Of a stretch of 64,000 bases of DNA, positions 52,817 to 61,666 are shown piece by piece (position 1 is the stretch's first letter; each line of letters starts with the position of its first letter). This DNA is from Ruegeria faecimaris (GTDB taxonomy: Bacteria > Pseudomonadota > Alphaproteobacteria > Rhodobacterales > Rhodobacteraceae): positions 248,001-312,000 of the forward strand of contig NZ_FXTE01000001.1 in NCBI RefSeq assembly GCF_900182615.1. Direction: 5' to 3'. A model generated the notes under the pieces. It had not been told where the DNA came from. It made no database searches and saw nothing but the letters and a program-made list of their open reading frames with translations. The translations under genes were made by a program, and so were the position numbers.

Positions 52817-53239
52817 ATGAAGCAGGAAGTTTTTCTGCCTGAAGATTACCGTCCAGCTGAAGACGAACCATTTATGAATGACAGGCAGCTAGAGTATTTT
52901 CGTCGCAAGCTGCTGGATTGGAAAAACGAACTAATGGCTGGCAGCCGCGATACGATCGAAGGGCTGCAGGACAACACCCGTAACATTCCGGATGTCGCTG
53001 ACCGCGCAAGCGAAGAAACCGATCGCGCGCTGGAACTGCGCACCCGCGATCGTCAGCGCAAGCTGGTTGCCAAGATCGATTCTGCCATGCGCCGGATTGA
53101 TGAAGGCGAGTACGGCTATTGCGAGATGACCGGTGATCCGATTTCGCTGAAACGTTTGGATGCGCGCCCAATCGCGACCATGACGCTTGAGGCGCAGGAA
53201 CGGCATGAGCGTCGCGAAAAGGTCCACCGCGACGATTGA
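52817..53239 (+). CDS. dksA: RNA polymerase-binding transcription factor DksA, one-cysteine type
   Basis: DksA binds the secondary channel of RNA polymerase and, with ppGpp, adjusts rRNA and biosynthetic promoters. The start at 52817 follows GAGGGAGC and yields 140 aa (MKQEVFLPEDYRPAEDEPFMNDRQLEYF). The coiled-coil tip keeps D59-V-A-D62-R-A64, matching the essential DxxDxA. The C-terminal zinc finger has only one of four cysteines (C102 in GYCEMTGDP); the others are Thr, Thr/Leu and Ala-type residues. A similar one-cysteine DksA (RSP2654) is functional in Rhodobacter sphaeroides. A good terminator follows. Confidence 0.93.
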   Translation: MKQEVFLPEDYRPAEDEPFMNDRQLEYFRRKLLDWKNELMAGSRDTIEGLQDNTRNIPDVADRASEETDRALELRTRDRQRKLVAKIDSAMRRIDEGEYGYCEMTGDPISLKRLDARPIATMTLEAQERHERREKVHRDD

Positions 53240-53264
53240 TCGCTGGGAAAATCTGATAACATAG

Positions 53265-53294
53265 ACGCCGGGGCCTTTTGCTCCGGCGTTTTTG
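53265..53294 (+). terminator. dksA terminator
   Basis: ACGCCGG (53265-53271) and CCGGCGT (53283-53289) form a stem with a CTTTTGCT-containing loop, followed by TTTTTG. This is a standard intrinsic terminator 26 bp after the dksA stop. Confidence 0.9.
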
Positions 53295-53309
53295 CGTTAA
53301 GCCGGTGAC

Positions 53310-54461
53310 ATGAACATCAGCGGATCTAAATTCGGCATAGTCGGAGGTGGCATTGGCGGCCTCGCGGCTGCTTTGACCTTGCGACAGCGCGGCGCCGTGG
53401 TGACCGTGTTTGAGCAGGCACCAGAATTGACCGAGGTTGGCGCGGGCCTTCAGATCAGCGCCAACGGGATGGCTGTGCTGCGTGCGCTGAAGGTTGTTGC
53501 GGACACGCCCGAGGCTGGGCTTTTGTCCCATGGAACGGTCCTTCGTGATTACCGGGCAGGGCGGCTGGTCTGCAAAATCGTGCCACCCTCTGCCGGGCCT
53601 ACCTATTATTACCATCGCGCTGACCTGCTTGATCTTCTCTACAAAGCGGCGGTTCAAAAAGGGGTAGAGTTTCACCTTGGTGCGCGTGTGGAACGGGTGC
53701 GAAAGCACCCGTCCGAGGCCGAAATTACCCTCGATACGGGGGCGAGATTTCGGGTTGATTGTGCAGTCGCCGCGGACGGCGGCCAAAGTGCAATTCGTGC
53801 TGACCTGACTGGCAGGGAAACACCGAAATTCACACATCAGGTTGCCTGGCGCGCGACGATTCCGTGGGACCGACGCAACAAGAACCCTTGCGCTGTGCTA
53901 ACCATGGGGCCGGGACGGCATGTAGTGACGTATCCTTTGCGCGATCAGACCCTGATGAACATCGTGGCAATCGAAGAGAGGTCTGACTGGCAGGAAGAAG
54001 GCTGGCGTCTGCGCGGTGACCCCGAAGAGCTGAAGGCGCGATTTGCAGGTTTTGGCGGCTTGGTCAAAGAGATTTTGCAAGAGGTTAAGGACCCGAATAT
54101 CTGGGCATTGTTCCTGCGCCCTGTTGCTGAATGCTGGCAGAATGGGCGTGTGGCGCTTTTGGGCGATGCAGCTCATCCAACGCTGCCTTTCATGGCCCAA
54201 GGTGCTTGCCTTGCACTAGAAGATGCCTGGACTCTGGGGCGGTCTTTCGAAGAACAATCCGGCGTTTCGCAAGCACTGGCCGCCTATGAAGCGACCCGTC
54301 GCCAGCGGGCAACTCGGGTGGTCGCTGCCGCTGGAGCCAACGCGCGCAACTTCCATCTACGTGGCCCTATGCGTGTCGGGGCGCAACTGGCGTTGATGGC
54401 AGTTGGATCGCGGTTGGGCCGAAAATATGATTGGATCTATGAGTTCGATGCCACGGCTTAG
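53310..54461 (+). CDS. FAD-dependent aromatic monooxygenase, salicylate hydroxylase-like
   Basis: This 383-aa flavoprotein of the group A hydroxylases has the N-terminal Rossmann motif GIVGGGIGGLAAALTLRQRG (residues ~9-28), the DG motif (CAVAADGGQSAIR) and the FAD-binding GD motif (RVALLGDAAHPTLPFMAQGACLALEDAW). NAD(P)H-dependent para- or ortho-hydroxylation of an aromatic or quinoid substrate is expected. No catabolic genes surround it, so the substrate is open. Length is normal. It is convergent with xthA, only 4 bp apart. Confidence 0.9.
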   Translation: MNISGSKFGIVGGGIGGLAAALTLRQRGAVVTVFEQAPELTEVGAGLQISANGMAVLRALKVVADTPEAGLLSHGTVLRDYRAGRLVCKIVPPSAGPTYYYHRADLLDLLYKAAVQKGVEFHLGARVERVRKHPSEAEITLDTGARFRVDCAVAADGGQSAIRADLTGRETPKFTHQVAWRATIPWDRRNKNPCAVLTMGPGRHVVTYPLRDQTLMNIVAIEERSDWQEEGWRLRGDPEELKARFAGFGGLVKEILQEVKDPNIWALFLRPVAECWQNGRVALLGDAAHPTLPFMAQGACLALEDAWTLGRSFEEQSGVSQALAAYEATRRQRATRVVAAAGANARNFHLRGPMRVGAQLALMAVGSRLGRKYDWIYEFDATA

Positions 54462-54465
54462 CCGA

Positions 54466-55245
54466 TTACAGATCTAGATCTATCCAAACCGGAACATGAT
54501 CTGAAGGTTTTTCGTGCCCCCGAATTTCGGAATCGATTTTGCAATCGCGCAAAAGGTCAGCGGCCTGAGGGGTCAGAAGGAAATGATCAATACGAATCCC
54601 GTCATTTCGGTTCCACGCACCCGCTTGATAATCCCAGAATGAATAATGTTCCGGACCTTGCGTGCCAGCGCGAAAGGCCTCGGTGAAGCCGAGATTCAGA
54701 ATTTTCCGAAATGCGGCCCGGCTTTCAGGGCGAAACAATGCATCCTCGCGCCAGGCATCGGGACGCGCTGCGTCTTCGGCCTGGGGAATGATGTTGTAAT
54801 CACCTGCCATCAGCGCGGGCTCTTCACCGTTCATCAGATCGCGGGCCCGATGATAGAGCCGTTCCATCCAGGCGAGTTTATACTCATATTTCGGCCCCGG
54901 GGTGGGGTTGCCGTTCGGCAGATAAAGCCCGCAGATACGCAGCGCCTGTTTGCCGACCACCGTTGCTTCGATCCAGCGGGCCTGTTCGTCCTCATTATCA
55001 CCGGGCAACCCACGTGAGACATCCTCAAGCGGAAGCTTCGACAGAATGGCAACGCCGTTAAAACTTTTCTGCCCGTGGGTTTCCACGTTGTAACCGCGCG
55101 CCTCAAAGAGCTCTCTGGGGAAGTTTTCGTCGACTGACTTGATCTCTTGCAGTAGCACAACATCGGGCTGGGCATCATCCAGCCAACGCGGCAATGCTTC
55201 GGCCCGCGCCTTGATGCCGTTGATGTTGAATGTGGCGATTTTCAT
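54466..55245 (-). CDS. xthA: Exodeoxyribonuclease III
   Basis: Exonuclease III is the AP endonuclease/3'-5' exonuclease of base excision repair. The 259-aa protein starts MKIATFNINGIKARAEALPRWL at 55245. It carries the expected EEP-fold residues: N in FNINGIKAR, E in LLQEIKSVD, YLPNGNP, the catalytic D-x-N in MAGDYNIIP, and the terminal SDHVP with the catalytic His. Codons upstream to 55272 are in frame but not conserved. The gap upstream (55246-55527) holds paired composite repeats. Confidence 0.95.
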   Translation of the reverse strand: MKIATFNINGIKARAEALPRWLDDAQPDVVLLQEIKSVDENFPRELFEARGYNVETHGQKSFNGVAILSKLPLEDVSRGLPGDNEDEQARWIEATVVGKQALRICGLYLPNGNPTPGPKYEYKLAWMERLYHRARDLMNGEEPALMAGDYNIIPQAEDAARPDAWREDALFRPESRAAFRKILNLGFTEAFRAGTQGPEHYSFWDYQAGAWNRNDGIRIDHFLLTPQAADLLRDCKIDSEIRGHEKPSDHVPVWIDLDL

Positions 55246-55317
55246 GCGCGACCCTCCGACAGTCCTTGGCAACCTATCGCCCAGAACGGGCCCAACGGCA
55301 AGGCGGAGAACAGGTTT

Positions 55318-55521
55318 GCGAGGCGCTGCCTCGCGCTCCGAGGTATTTTTGGCCAGATGAAGAAACGGACCGTTAACCAGAATCTCCGAAAATCAGCTGG
55401 CGGTACAGGCGGAGGCGCCGATGACCGCGCCAGGTGAAGCTCTCCGGTCTAGAAATCGGAGAGCGGATCCCTGCTTCATCTGGCTAGAAATAAATTGGAG
55501 GTGTGGGGGTGAAACCCCCAC
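55318..55521. repeat. Paired inverted composite repeats between xthA and the Fe-S carrier gene
   Basis: The left unit has hairpin GCGAGGC-GCT-GCCTCGC (55318-55334) followed by the core (55338-55362, identical to the 6934-6958 copy). The right unit has a degraded reverse core (55474-55498) and then hairpin GTGGGGGT-GAA-ACCCCCAC (55503-55521). Between them lies a further stem GCTCTCCG/CGGAGAGC (55439-55464). The layout mirrors 6898-7016, but with a 111-bp instead of 13-bp spacer. Unlike the other copies it lies between two genes of the same strand. Confidence 0.8.
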
Positions 55522-55527
55522 GGGTGA

Positions 55528-55851
55528 TCACATTGAAAACGAAGTGCCGCAGCCGCAGGAGGAGGTGGCGTTTGGGTTTTCGATCACAAAGCGTGCGCCG
55601 ATCAGTTCTTGCGTGAAATCAATCACCGCATTTTCAAGAAACGGCAGTGAGATTGCGTCGACAATGACTTTCTGCCCCTTACCCTCAAGAACCAAATCGT
55701 CGTCTTTGGGTTTGTCCAATGCAATTTCGTACTGAAAGCCCGAACACCCGCCGCCTTCGACAGCGACACGCAGGGCTTGACCCTGATCGGCCGCGCCGAT
55801 CTCGGCAAGGCGGTCAAAGGCGCGTTCTGTAACTGTCGGGGGCAGATTCAT
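55528..55851 (-). CDS. A-type iron-sulfur cluster carrier (IscA/ErpA family)
   Basis: This 107-aa protein starts MNLPPTVTERAFDRLAEIG at 55851. The three conserved cysteines of A-type carriers are present: one in VEGGGCSGFQYEI and two in SSCGCGTSF near the C-terminus. These carriers deliver Fe-S clusters to apoproteins. It is closest to ErpA/IscA; the exact member cannot be decided by eye. No isc or suf genes are adjacent. It is divergent from the dGTPase-like gene, 76 bp away. Confidence 0.93.
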   Translation of the reverse strand: MNLPPTVTERAFDRLAEIGAADQGQALRVAVEGGGCSGFQYEIALDKPKDDDLVLEGKGQKVIVDAISLPFLENAVIDFTQELIGARFVIENPNATSSCGCGTSFSM

Positions 55852-55927
55852 GCCAAACTCCAAAGGTTTATTTCTTAACCACTCTACCATATAGAAAGCC
55901 CAAGGACAGGCGACAAGGACAAGACCG

Positions 55928-57100
55928 TTGGACAGAGCAGGTTTTGCCTCGGATCCCGACCGCGCAAGAGGGCGGTTGGTGCCAGAGGAAGAAAGCAGTT
56001 TCCGGTCATGCTTTCAGCGCGACCGGGACCGGATCATTCATGCCAGCGCCTTTCGGCGGCTCAAGCACAAGACCCAAGTTTTTGTTGAGCACGAAGGGGA
56101 TAGCTATCGGACCCGGTTGACCCATTCGATTGAGGTCGCGCAGGTGGCGCGGACGATTGCCGGGGCCTTGGGTTTGAATCCAGAACTGACTGAAGCGGTT
56201 GCCCTGGCCCATGATCTTGGCCACACGCCGTTCGGACATACTGGCGAGGATGCCTTGCATGAGATCATGCAGCCGTATGGCGGGTTCGATCATAACGCGC
56301 AGGCCATTCGGATCGTCACCCGGCTCGAGCGTCATTATGCCGAGTTCGATGGGTGCAACCTTACGTGGGAAACCCTGGAAGGCATTGCAAAACACAATGG
56401 ACCGGTAGAAGGGGCTTTGCCTTGGGCGCTGGCGGAATGCAATGCGGCTTTTGATCTGGAACTGTACACGCACGCAAGCGCAGAGGCGCAGGTGGCGGCC
56501 TTGTCTGACGACATCGCCTATAACAATCATGACCTGTTGGACGGGCTGAGGGCGGAGTTGTTCAGCGACGAGGACATTCAGCGACTGCCGATCGTGGGCG
56601 ACTGTTATGCGGAGGTGGATCGCAAGTACCCGGGCCTCGACCCCTATCGCCGTCGGCATGAGGCATTGCGGCGGGTGTTTGGGGTTATGGTGTCGGACGT
56701 GATCGACACGTCTCGGGCTCTGATCGCAGGGTCCGGTGCCCAGAGCGTCGAAGAGATCCGGCATCTTGGCTATCCGGTCATTCAGTTCTCAACAGGCCTT
56801 TGGGCGCAACTGAAGGAAATTCGCGCTTTCCTGTTTTCGCGGATGTACAGGGCGCCGTCGGTGATGACGGTGCGCGCCGAGGTCAGCAAAGTGGTCGAGG
56901 ATTTGTTTCCAATCTACCTTGGCGATCCGAAGCAAATGCCCGCGCGCTGGCACGCGGACATTGAAGAGGCTGAGGATGAGACTGCCTTAGCCCGGATCGT
57001 ATCGGACTATATTGCTGGGATGACCGACAGGTTTGCGCTACAGGATCATGCCAGACTGACTGGCCGCCCGATACCGGCGGATCACTCGACCCCGATATAG
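55928..57100 (+). CDS. dgt: Deoxyguanosinetriphosphate triphosphohydrolase-like HD protein
   Basis: This 390-aa HD-domain dNTPase removes triphosphate from dNTPs. The start is a TTG at 55928 (read as MDRAGFASDPDRARGRLVPEEES), with AAGGA about 10 bp upstream; it is the best available start before the conserved RDRIIHASAFRRLKHKTQVF. The metal site is seen as H...HD...D: TRLTHSIEVAQVAR, LAHDLGHTPFGHTGEDAL. Size matches the shorter dGTPase-like family common in alphaproteobacteria. Its last 19 bp overlap the convergent gene. Confidence 0.92.
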   Translation: MDRAGFASDPDRARGRLVPEEESSFRSCFQRDRDRIIHASAFRRLKHKTQVFVEHEGDSYRTRLTHSIEVAQVARTIAGALGLNPELTEAVALAHDLGHTPFGHTGEDALHEIMQPYGGFDHNAQAIRIVTRLERHYAEFDGCNLTWETLEGIAKHNGPVEGALPWALAECNAAFDLELYTHASAEAQVAALSDDIAYNNHDLLDGLRAELFSDEDIQRLPIVGDCYAEVDRKYPGLDPYRRRHEALRRVFGVMVSDVIDTSRALIAGSGAQSVEEIRHLGYPVIQFSTGLWAQLKEIRAFLFSRMYRAPSVMTVRAEVSKVVEDLFPIYLGDPKQMPARWHADIEEAEDETALARIVSDYIAGMTDRFALQDHARLTGRPIPADHSTPI

Positions 57101-57633
57101 GCCAAAGCCCAGACTTGTTGGCCCGTCTGATCCTGCGCCGCCTCAGCGTCGTCGGTGGGTGGGAAGACGATCATCGTTGGGCCATACCCTCCGATCCCCA
57201 TGGGGGCGCCGTCGGCGTGGGTGGCGAGGATAGGCTGATAGGTCGAGATGCTTTGCCAGGGGATTTCAGCCTGATACCCGTCCATTGCCATCGGCTTGGC
57301 CGTCTTACCTTCGGCACCGGCTATGACCATCACATCCGACAAAAGCGGGCCGCTAAAGGTGATGTCGCGCTGGTTGTCCTCGGTGCCGTAGGGAATTGTG
57401 ATCTCGACCTGATCCAAACTATCCAGCAATGTCGCGTCAAAGCCAGCTGCCCCGTCATGGGTGACCTCCAGATATCCCAGCAAGCCGCCGTCATTCTCGC
57501 CGCGCGCGGGCAGATTGGTTTCCTCAACCGCGCCGCCAAGGGTGACCAGCACATGGCCTTGCGGGGCGGGCATTTCTGCAAAAGCGGGCAGGGCGGTCGA
57601 CAAGAGCAGGCACAGGGGCAGGGCAAGGCGCAT
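57082..57633 (-). CDS. Exported molybdopterin-domain-like protein
   Basis: This 183-aa protein has a signal peptide (MRLALPLCLLLSTALPAFA). The mature part (LLGYLEVTHDGAAGFDATLLDSLDQVEITIPYG, ITFSGPLLSDVMVIAGAEGKTAKPMAMDGYQAEIP, GYGPTMIVFP) resembles the oxidoreductase molybdopterin-binding domain of the sulfite-oxidase fold, but is short and lacks the cysteine that coordinates Mo. It is therefore unlikely to be a molybdoenzyme. Its end overlaps the end of the dgt-like gene by 19 bp. Confidence 0.75.
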   Translation of the reverse strand: MRLALPLCLLLSTALPAFAEMPAPQGHVLVTLGGAVEETNLPARGENDGGLLGYLEVTHDGAAGFDATLLDSLDQVEITIPYGTEDNQRDITFSGPLLSDVMVIAGAEGKTAKPMAMDGYQAEIPWQSISTYQPILATHADGAPMGIGGYGPTMIVFPPTDDAEAAQDQTGQQVWALAYIGVE

Positions 57634-57764
57634 AGGAATCTCCGTTTAGATAGATATGACCGACCTTAGCGGCGGCGGCTCTTATTCCAAGCGCATTCTG
57701 GCGCCGTCCATTGACCTTGCTGCACCGCGTGGTAAACCGCCGGGCAAGCAAAAGGACATTCGAA

Positions 57765-59510
57765 ATGAACCTGTTTTCCGAGATCCGCAGCCTCGTGCTG
57801 GACGCGCTGGCACAGATGCAGTCCGAAGGCGCGCTGCCCGAAGGGCTGAGCTTTGACAACGTGGCCGTTGAACCGCCGCGCGATGCGGCGCATGGCGACA
57901 TGGCGACGAATGCGGCTATGGTGCTGGCAAAGCCCACCAAGATGAAACCGCGCGACATTGCCGATGCGCTGGCCGGAAAGCTGGCCGAGGATAACCGGAT
58001 CACCAGTGCCGAGGTTGCCGGGCCGGGGTTCTTGAACCTGCGGTTGGCGCCATCGGTCTGGCAGAGTGTACTGGCTGCGGTGCTGCAACAGGGCACGGAC
58101 TATGGCCGCTCGACCATGGGGCATGGGCAGAAGGTCAACGTGGAATACGTCTCGGCCAACCCGACCGGCCCCTTGCATGTGGGTCATACGCGGGGCGCGG
58201 TGTTCGGAGATGCGCTGGCAAGCCTGTTGGCCTATTCCGGCCATAACGTGACCCGTGAATACTACATCAATGATGGCGGCGCGCAGGTGGATGTTCTGGC
58301 ACGCTCGGCTTACGAACGGTATCGCGAGGCAAACGGGCTGAGCCCCGAGATTGCCGAAGGCCTGTATCCTGGCGACTATCTGATCCCGATTGGTGAGGCG
58401 CTGAAAGAGAAATACGGTGACAGCCTGATCGACAAACCGGAAAGCGACTGGCTGGAAGAACTGCGCGAGTTTTCGACAGACGCGATGATGGACCTGATCC
58501 GCGCCGACCTGAAGGCGCTGGGCGTTGAGATGGATGTGTTCTTCTCGGAAAAGTCGCTCTATGGCACGGGTCGGATTGAAGCTGCGTTGCAATCCCTGAC
58601 CGACAAGGGCCTGATCTATGAGGGCGTGCTGGAGCCGCCCAAGGGCAAAAAGCCCGAAGATTGGGAACCACGTGAGCAGACCCTGTTCAAATCGACCGAG
58701 CATGGCGACGACGTGGATCGCCCGGTCAAGAAATCGGACGGGAGCTGGACCTATTTTGCCCCGGATATCGCCTATCACTATGACAAAGTGACCCGTGGGT
58801 TTGACGCGTTGATCGATGTGTTCGGCGCTGACCACGGTGGCTATGTCAAACGGATGAAGGCCGCAGTATCGGCTCTGTCCGATGGCAAGGTACCGCTGGA
58901 TATCAAGCTAACCCAGTTGGTGAAACTGTGGAAGAACGGCGAGCCGTTCAAGATGTCCAAGCGGGCAGGGAACTTCGTCACATTGCGTGATGTGGTCGAT
59001 CAGGTTGGCCCGGATGTGACCCGCTTCGTGATGCTGACCCGCAAGAATGACGCTGCCCTGGATTTTGACTTTGACAAGGTGTTGGAACAAAGCCGCGAGA
59101 ACCCCGTTTTCTACGTCCAATATGCCCATGCCCGCGTGATGAGTGTTCTGCGCCGTGCAGCTGAGGCCGGGATCGACGCGCAGGACCCAACGCTGAAAAG
59201 CGCCGATCTAGGCAAGATCGACCATGCCTCTGAGCTGACTGTTGCCAAGAAGCTGGCCGAATGGCCGCGTCTGGTTGAGATCGCCGCGCGTACCAATGAA
59301 CCCCACCGCGTTGCCTTCTATCTGTATGAACTTGCAGGGGATTTCCACGCGCTTTGGAACAAGGGCAACGATGAAACCCAGCTGCGGTTTATTCAAGATG
59401 GCGATGTTGCCACAAGCCAGTCAAAAATCGCACTGGCCCGGTCCGTTTCTGTTGTGATTTCAGCAGGCTTGGGTATTCTTGGCGTTACTCCGGCGCAGGA
59501 GATGCGGTGA
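57765..59510 (+). CDS. argS: Arginyl-tRNA synthetase
   Basis: This enzyme charges tRNA-Arg. The start at 57765 ([19 protein letters not shown]) follows AAAGGAC and gives 581 aa. Class I signatures are present as HVGH ([18 protein letters not shown]) and KMSK ([16 protein letters not shown]), with the N-terminal Add-1 domain and the C-terminal DALR anticodon-binding domain ([15 protein letters not shown]). The length is typical. It heads a plus-strand cluster with the SPOR, nagZ, scpA and scpB genes. Confidence 0.97.
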   Translation: MNLFSEIRSLVLDALAQMQSEGALPEGLSFDNVAVEPPRDAAHGDMATNAAMVLAKPTKMKPRDIADALAGKLAEDNRITSAEVAGPGFLNLRLAPSVWQSVLAAVLQQGTDYGRSTMGHGQKVNVEYVSANPTGPLHVGHTRGAVFGDALASLLAYSGHNVTREYYINDGGAQVDVLARSAYERYREANGLSPEIAEGLYPGDYLIPIGEALKEKYGDSLIDKPESDWLEELREFSTDAMMDLIRADLKALGVEMDVFFSEKSLYGTGRIEAALQSLTDKGLIYEGVLEPPKGKKPEDWEPREQTLFKSTEHGDDVDRPVKKSDGSWTYFAPDIAYHYDKVTRGFDALIDVFGADHGGYVKRMKAAVSALSDGKVPLDIKLTQLVKLWKNGEPFKMSKRAGNFVTLRDVVDQVGPDVTRFVMLTRKNDAALDFDFDKVLEQSRENPVFYVQYAHARVMSVLRRAAEAGIDAQDPTLKSADLGKIDHASELTVAKKLAEWPRLVEIAARTNEPHRVAFYLYELAGDFHALWNKGNDETQLRFIQDGDVATSQSKIALARSVSVVISAGLGILGVTPAQEMR

Positions 59511-59597
59511 ACAACACCGTCCGAACCGCCGGTACGAGGTAGGCAAGAAATGACCCGCGCGCCTTATTTTCGGCGCTAAACGGGCGGTGAGGCGGAC

Positions 59598-60662
59598 ATG
59601 GCAAGTTACGATTACCCGGGGCAAATGCGCCCCGAGCAGATGCATTATACGAATCAAGCTCATCCTCAGGATGGGTATGACTTCCCTAATGACTTGCACG
59701 GATATGACGAAATGCCCCATCCCGCGGGTTTGGGTCGTATTGTTAGTGCTCTGGGTGCCGTTGCATCATTGGCGCTGGTCGCTGGCATCGGTGTTTGGGG
59801 TTACAATTTGGTAATGCGCGATGTGAGTGGCGTGCCGGTTGTTCGGGCCTTAGATGGACCAATGCGTATTCAGCCGGATAGCCCGGGTGGCACCCCTGCG
59901 GATCATCAGGGTTTGGCCGTGAACACGGTTGCGGCAGTGGGCACAGCAGCGCCGCCTGCTGATCGGCTGATCCTTGCACCGCGCCCGGTTTCCCTGACAG
60001 ATGAAGATACTCCGGTGGCACCGTTGCAACCAATACCTGCCGTACATGTGATCCAGGAAAACGTCTCTGACCGGACGGCCACACAGATGCGCCAGGGCGC
60101 GGTTGATACACTGGTTGCTGAACTGGCGGGAGAGGCGGAAAATTCCGATCAGGTTGGCGAGCAAAGTTTTCAGTTGGCCTCTTTGACCATCCCCGAGGAA
60201 GAGCCTGCTATTGATCCGGCTGATCTGGCTGCATCGCAACCGGACCCAGAACTGGCGGCTTTGCCTGGTGTGCGCCGGTCGCTGCGCCCGGTCCTGCGTC
60301 CCGCTGGCGGTGTGCGCAGCGCAATTACGTCAAACAGCACTACCGAAGACGCGATCAACGCGGCGGTCAAAGCTGCGGTCGGCTTGGATGTGGATCCTGA
60401 AACTCTGACCAAGGGCACCCGTATGGCCCAGCTTGGCGCCTATGAAAATTCGGACGTCGCGCGCTCGGAATGGGATCGCATGAATGGACGATTCGGGGAT
60501 TATATGGATGGAAAACAGCGTGTTATACAGAAAACCTCAAGCGGTGGGCGAACCTTCTATCGTCTTCGGGTTCTGGGGTTTGACGATCTGAGCGACTCGC
60601 GTCAATTCTGTGCCGCTTTGCAGGCCGAAGGCGCTGATTGCATACCGGTTGCCGCGCGGTGA
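59598..60662 (+). CDS. SPOR domain-containing membrane protein
   Basis: This 354-aa protein has a soluble N-terminus (about 45 residues), one transmembrane helix (about 50-72, GRIVSALGAVASLALVAGIGVWGYNLVM) and a long acidic/proline-rich periplasmic linker. The C-terminal SPOR domain (about 272-350, GTRMAQLGAYENSDVARSEWDRM...FYRLRVLGFDDLSDSRQFCAALQAEGADCI) binds denuded glycan strands at the septum, so the protein is probably recruited to division sites. Its TGA overlaps the nagZ GTG (60659-60662). Confidence 0.92.
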   Translation: MASYDYPGQMRPEQMHYTNQAHPQDGYDFPNDLHGYDEMPHPAGLGRIVSALGAVASLALVAGIGVWGYNLVMRDVSGVPVVRALDGPMRIQPDSPGGTPADHQGLAVNTVAAVGTAAPPADRLILAPRPVSLTDEDTPVAPLQPIPAVHVIQENVSDRTATQMRQGAVDTLVAELAGEAENSDQVGEQSFQLASLTIPEEEPAIDPADLAASQPDPELAALPGVRRSLRPVLRPAGGVRSAITSNSTTEDAINAAVKAAVGLDVDPETLTKGTRMAQLGAYENSDVARSEWDRMNGRFGDYMDGKQRVIQKTSSGGRTFYRLRVLGFDDLSDSRQFCAALQAEGADCIPVAAR

Positions 60663-61666
60663 ATTTCGGCGCAGTCATTACGGACGCTGAAGGTCTGCGC
60701 CTGACGCCTGATGAGAAAAAACTGTTCCGAGAGATGAACCCATTCGGGTTCATTCTGTTTGCCCGTAATATCGAGTCTGCGGATCAGGTGCGCGCCCTAT
60801 GCGACGATTTCCGCGAGGCTGTGGGGCGAAACTGCCCGATCACTGTTGATCAAGAGGGTGGACGCGTGCAACGACTGCGCACACCGCTGGCACGGGAATG
60901 GATGCCGCCGCTGGATCACGTGGCCCAGAGCGGAGAGCAGGCCGAACGTGCCATGTATCTGCGCTATCGTCTGATTGCGAATGAACTGTTCGAGCTTGGG
61001 ATCGACAGCAACTGCGCCCCCATGGTGGATCTGGCCCGGAACGAGACGCATCCGTTCCTTAAAAACCGCTGCTATGGGTCTGATCCCAAAATGATTTCCC
61101 GGATCGGTCGTGCGGTTGCCGAGGGGCATTTGGATGGCGGTGTATTGCCGGTGCTCAAACACATGCCGGGTCATGGTTTGTCCACGCTGGACAGCCATCA
61201 TGACCTGCCCCATGTCGATCTGACACAAGAGGAGCTGACCGAGGCAGATTTTGGCCCGTTTCGGGATTTGAACGATCTGCCAATGGGGATGACGGCGCAT
61301 CTGGTCTATGACCGGATTGACCCTCAACCTGCTACGATTTCTCGGACCATGATCAGCCTGATCCGCAAAACGATCGGGTTTGGCGGGCTGATCATGACGG
61401 ATGATATCTCGATGAAGGCCCTCAGCGGAAATCCAGAAGAGATTGCCAATCAGGCGCTAGCTGCAGGGTGCGATGTGGTTTTGTATTGCAACGGCTCTTT
61501 TGATGCCCGTGCTAAGGTGCTGAGCACCGCCGGAAAGATGTCCGAACAGGCACAGAAACGCGCTGAACGCGTGTTGGCGATGCGCAAAGCCCCGCAGGAA
61601 CTTGACATCCAAGCCGCCGAAGCCGAACTTTCTCGCCTAATGGGCGGGCAGGTGTATGTCGGATAA
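60659..61666 (+). CDS. nagZ: Beta-N-acetylhexosaminidase NagZ
   Basis: NagZ removes GlcNAc from GlcNAc-anhydroMurNAc peptides during cell-wall recycling in the cytoplasm. The GTG at 60659, overlapping the SPOR gene stop, gives 335 aa (VNFGAVITDAEGLRLTPDEKKLF). Family 3 motifs are present: VDQEGGRVQRLR, KHMPGHG (167-173) with the following loop His (DSHHDLP), and the nucleophile Asp in IMTDDISMKAL. Overlap with scpA is 11 bp. Confidence 0.95.
   Translation: MNFGAVITDAEGLRLTPDEKKLFREMNPFGFILFARNIESADQVRALCDDFREAVGRNCPITVDQEGGRVQRLRTPLAREWMPPLDHVAQSGEQAERAMYLRYRLIANELFELGIDSNCAPMVDLARNETHPFLKNRCYGSDPKMISRIGRAVAEGHLDGGVLPVLKHMPGHGLSTLDSHHDLPHVDLTQEELTEADFGPFRDLNDLPMGMTAHLVYDRIDPQPATISRTMISLIRKTIGFGGLIMTDDISMKALSGNPEEIANQALAAGCDVVLYCNGSFDARAKVLSTAGKMSEQAQKRAERVLAMRKAPQELDIQAAEAELSRLMGGQVYVG

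Noticed and set aside
55861-55890. tRNA-like stretch (minus strand TGGTAGAGTGGTTAAG) before the Fe-S carrier gene
   Set aside because: It resembles a D-arm only; no acceptor stem, anticodon arm or T-loop can be drawn around it.
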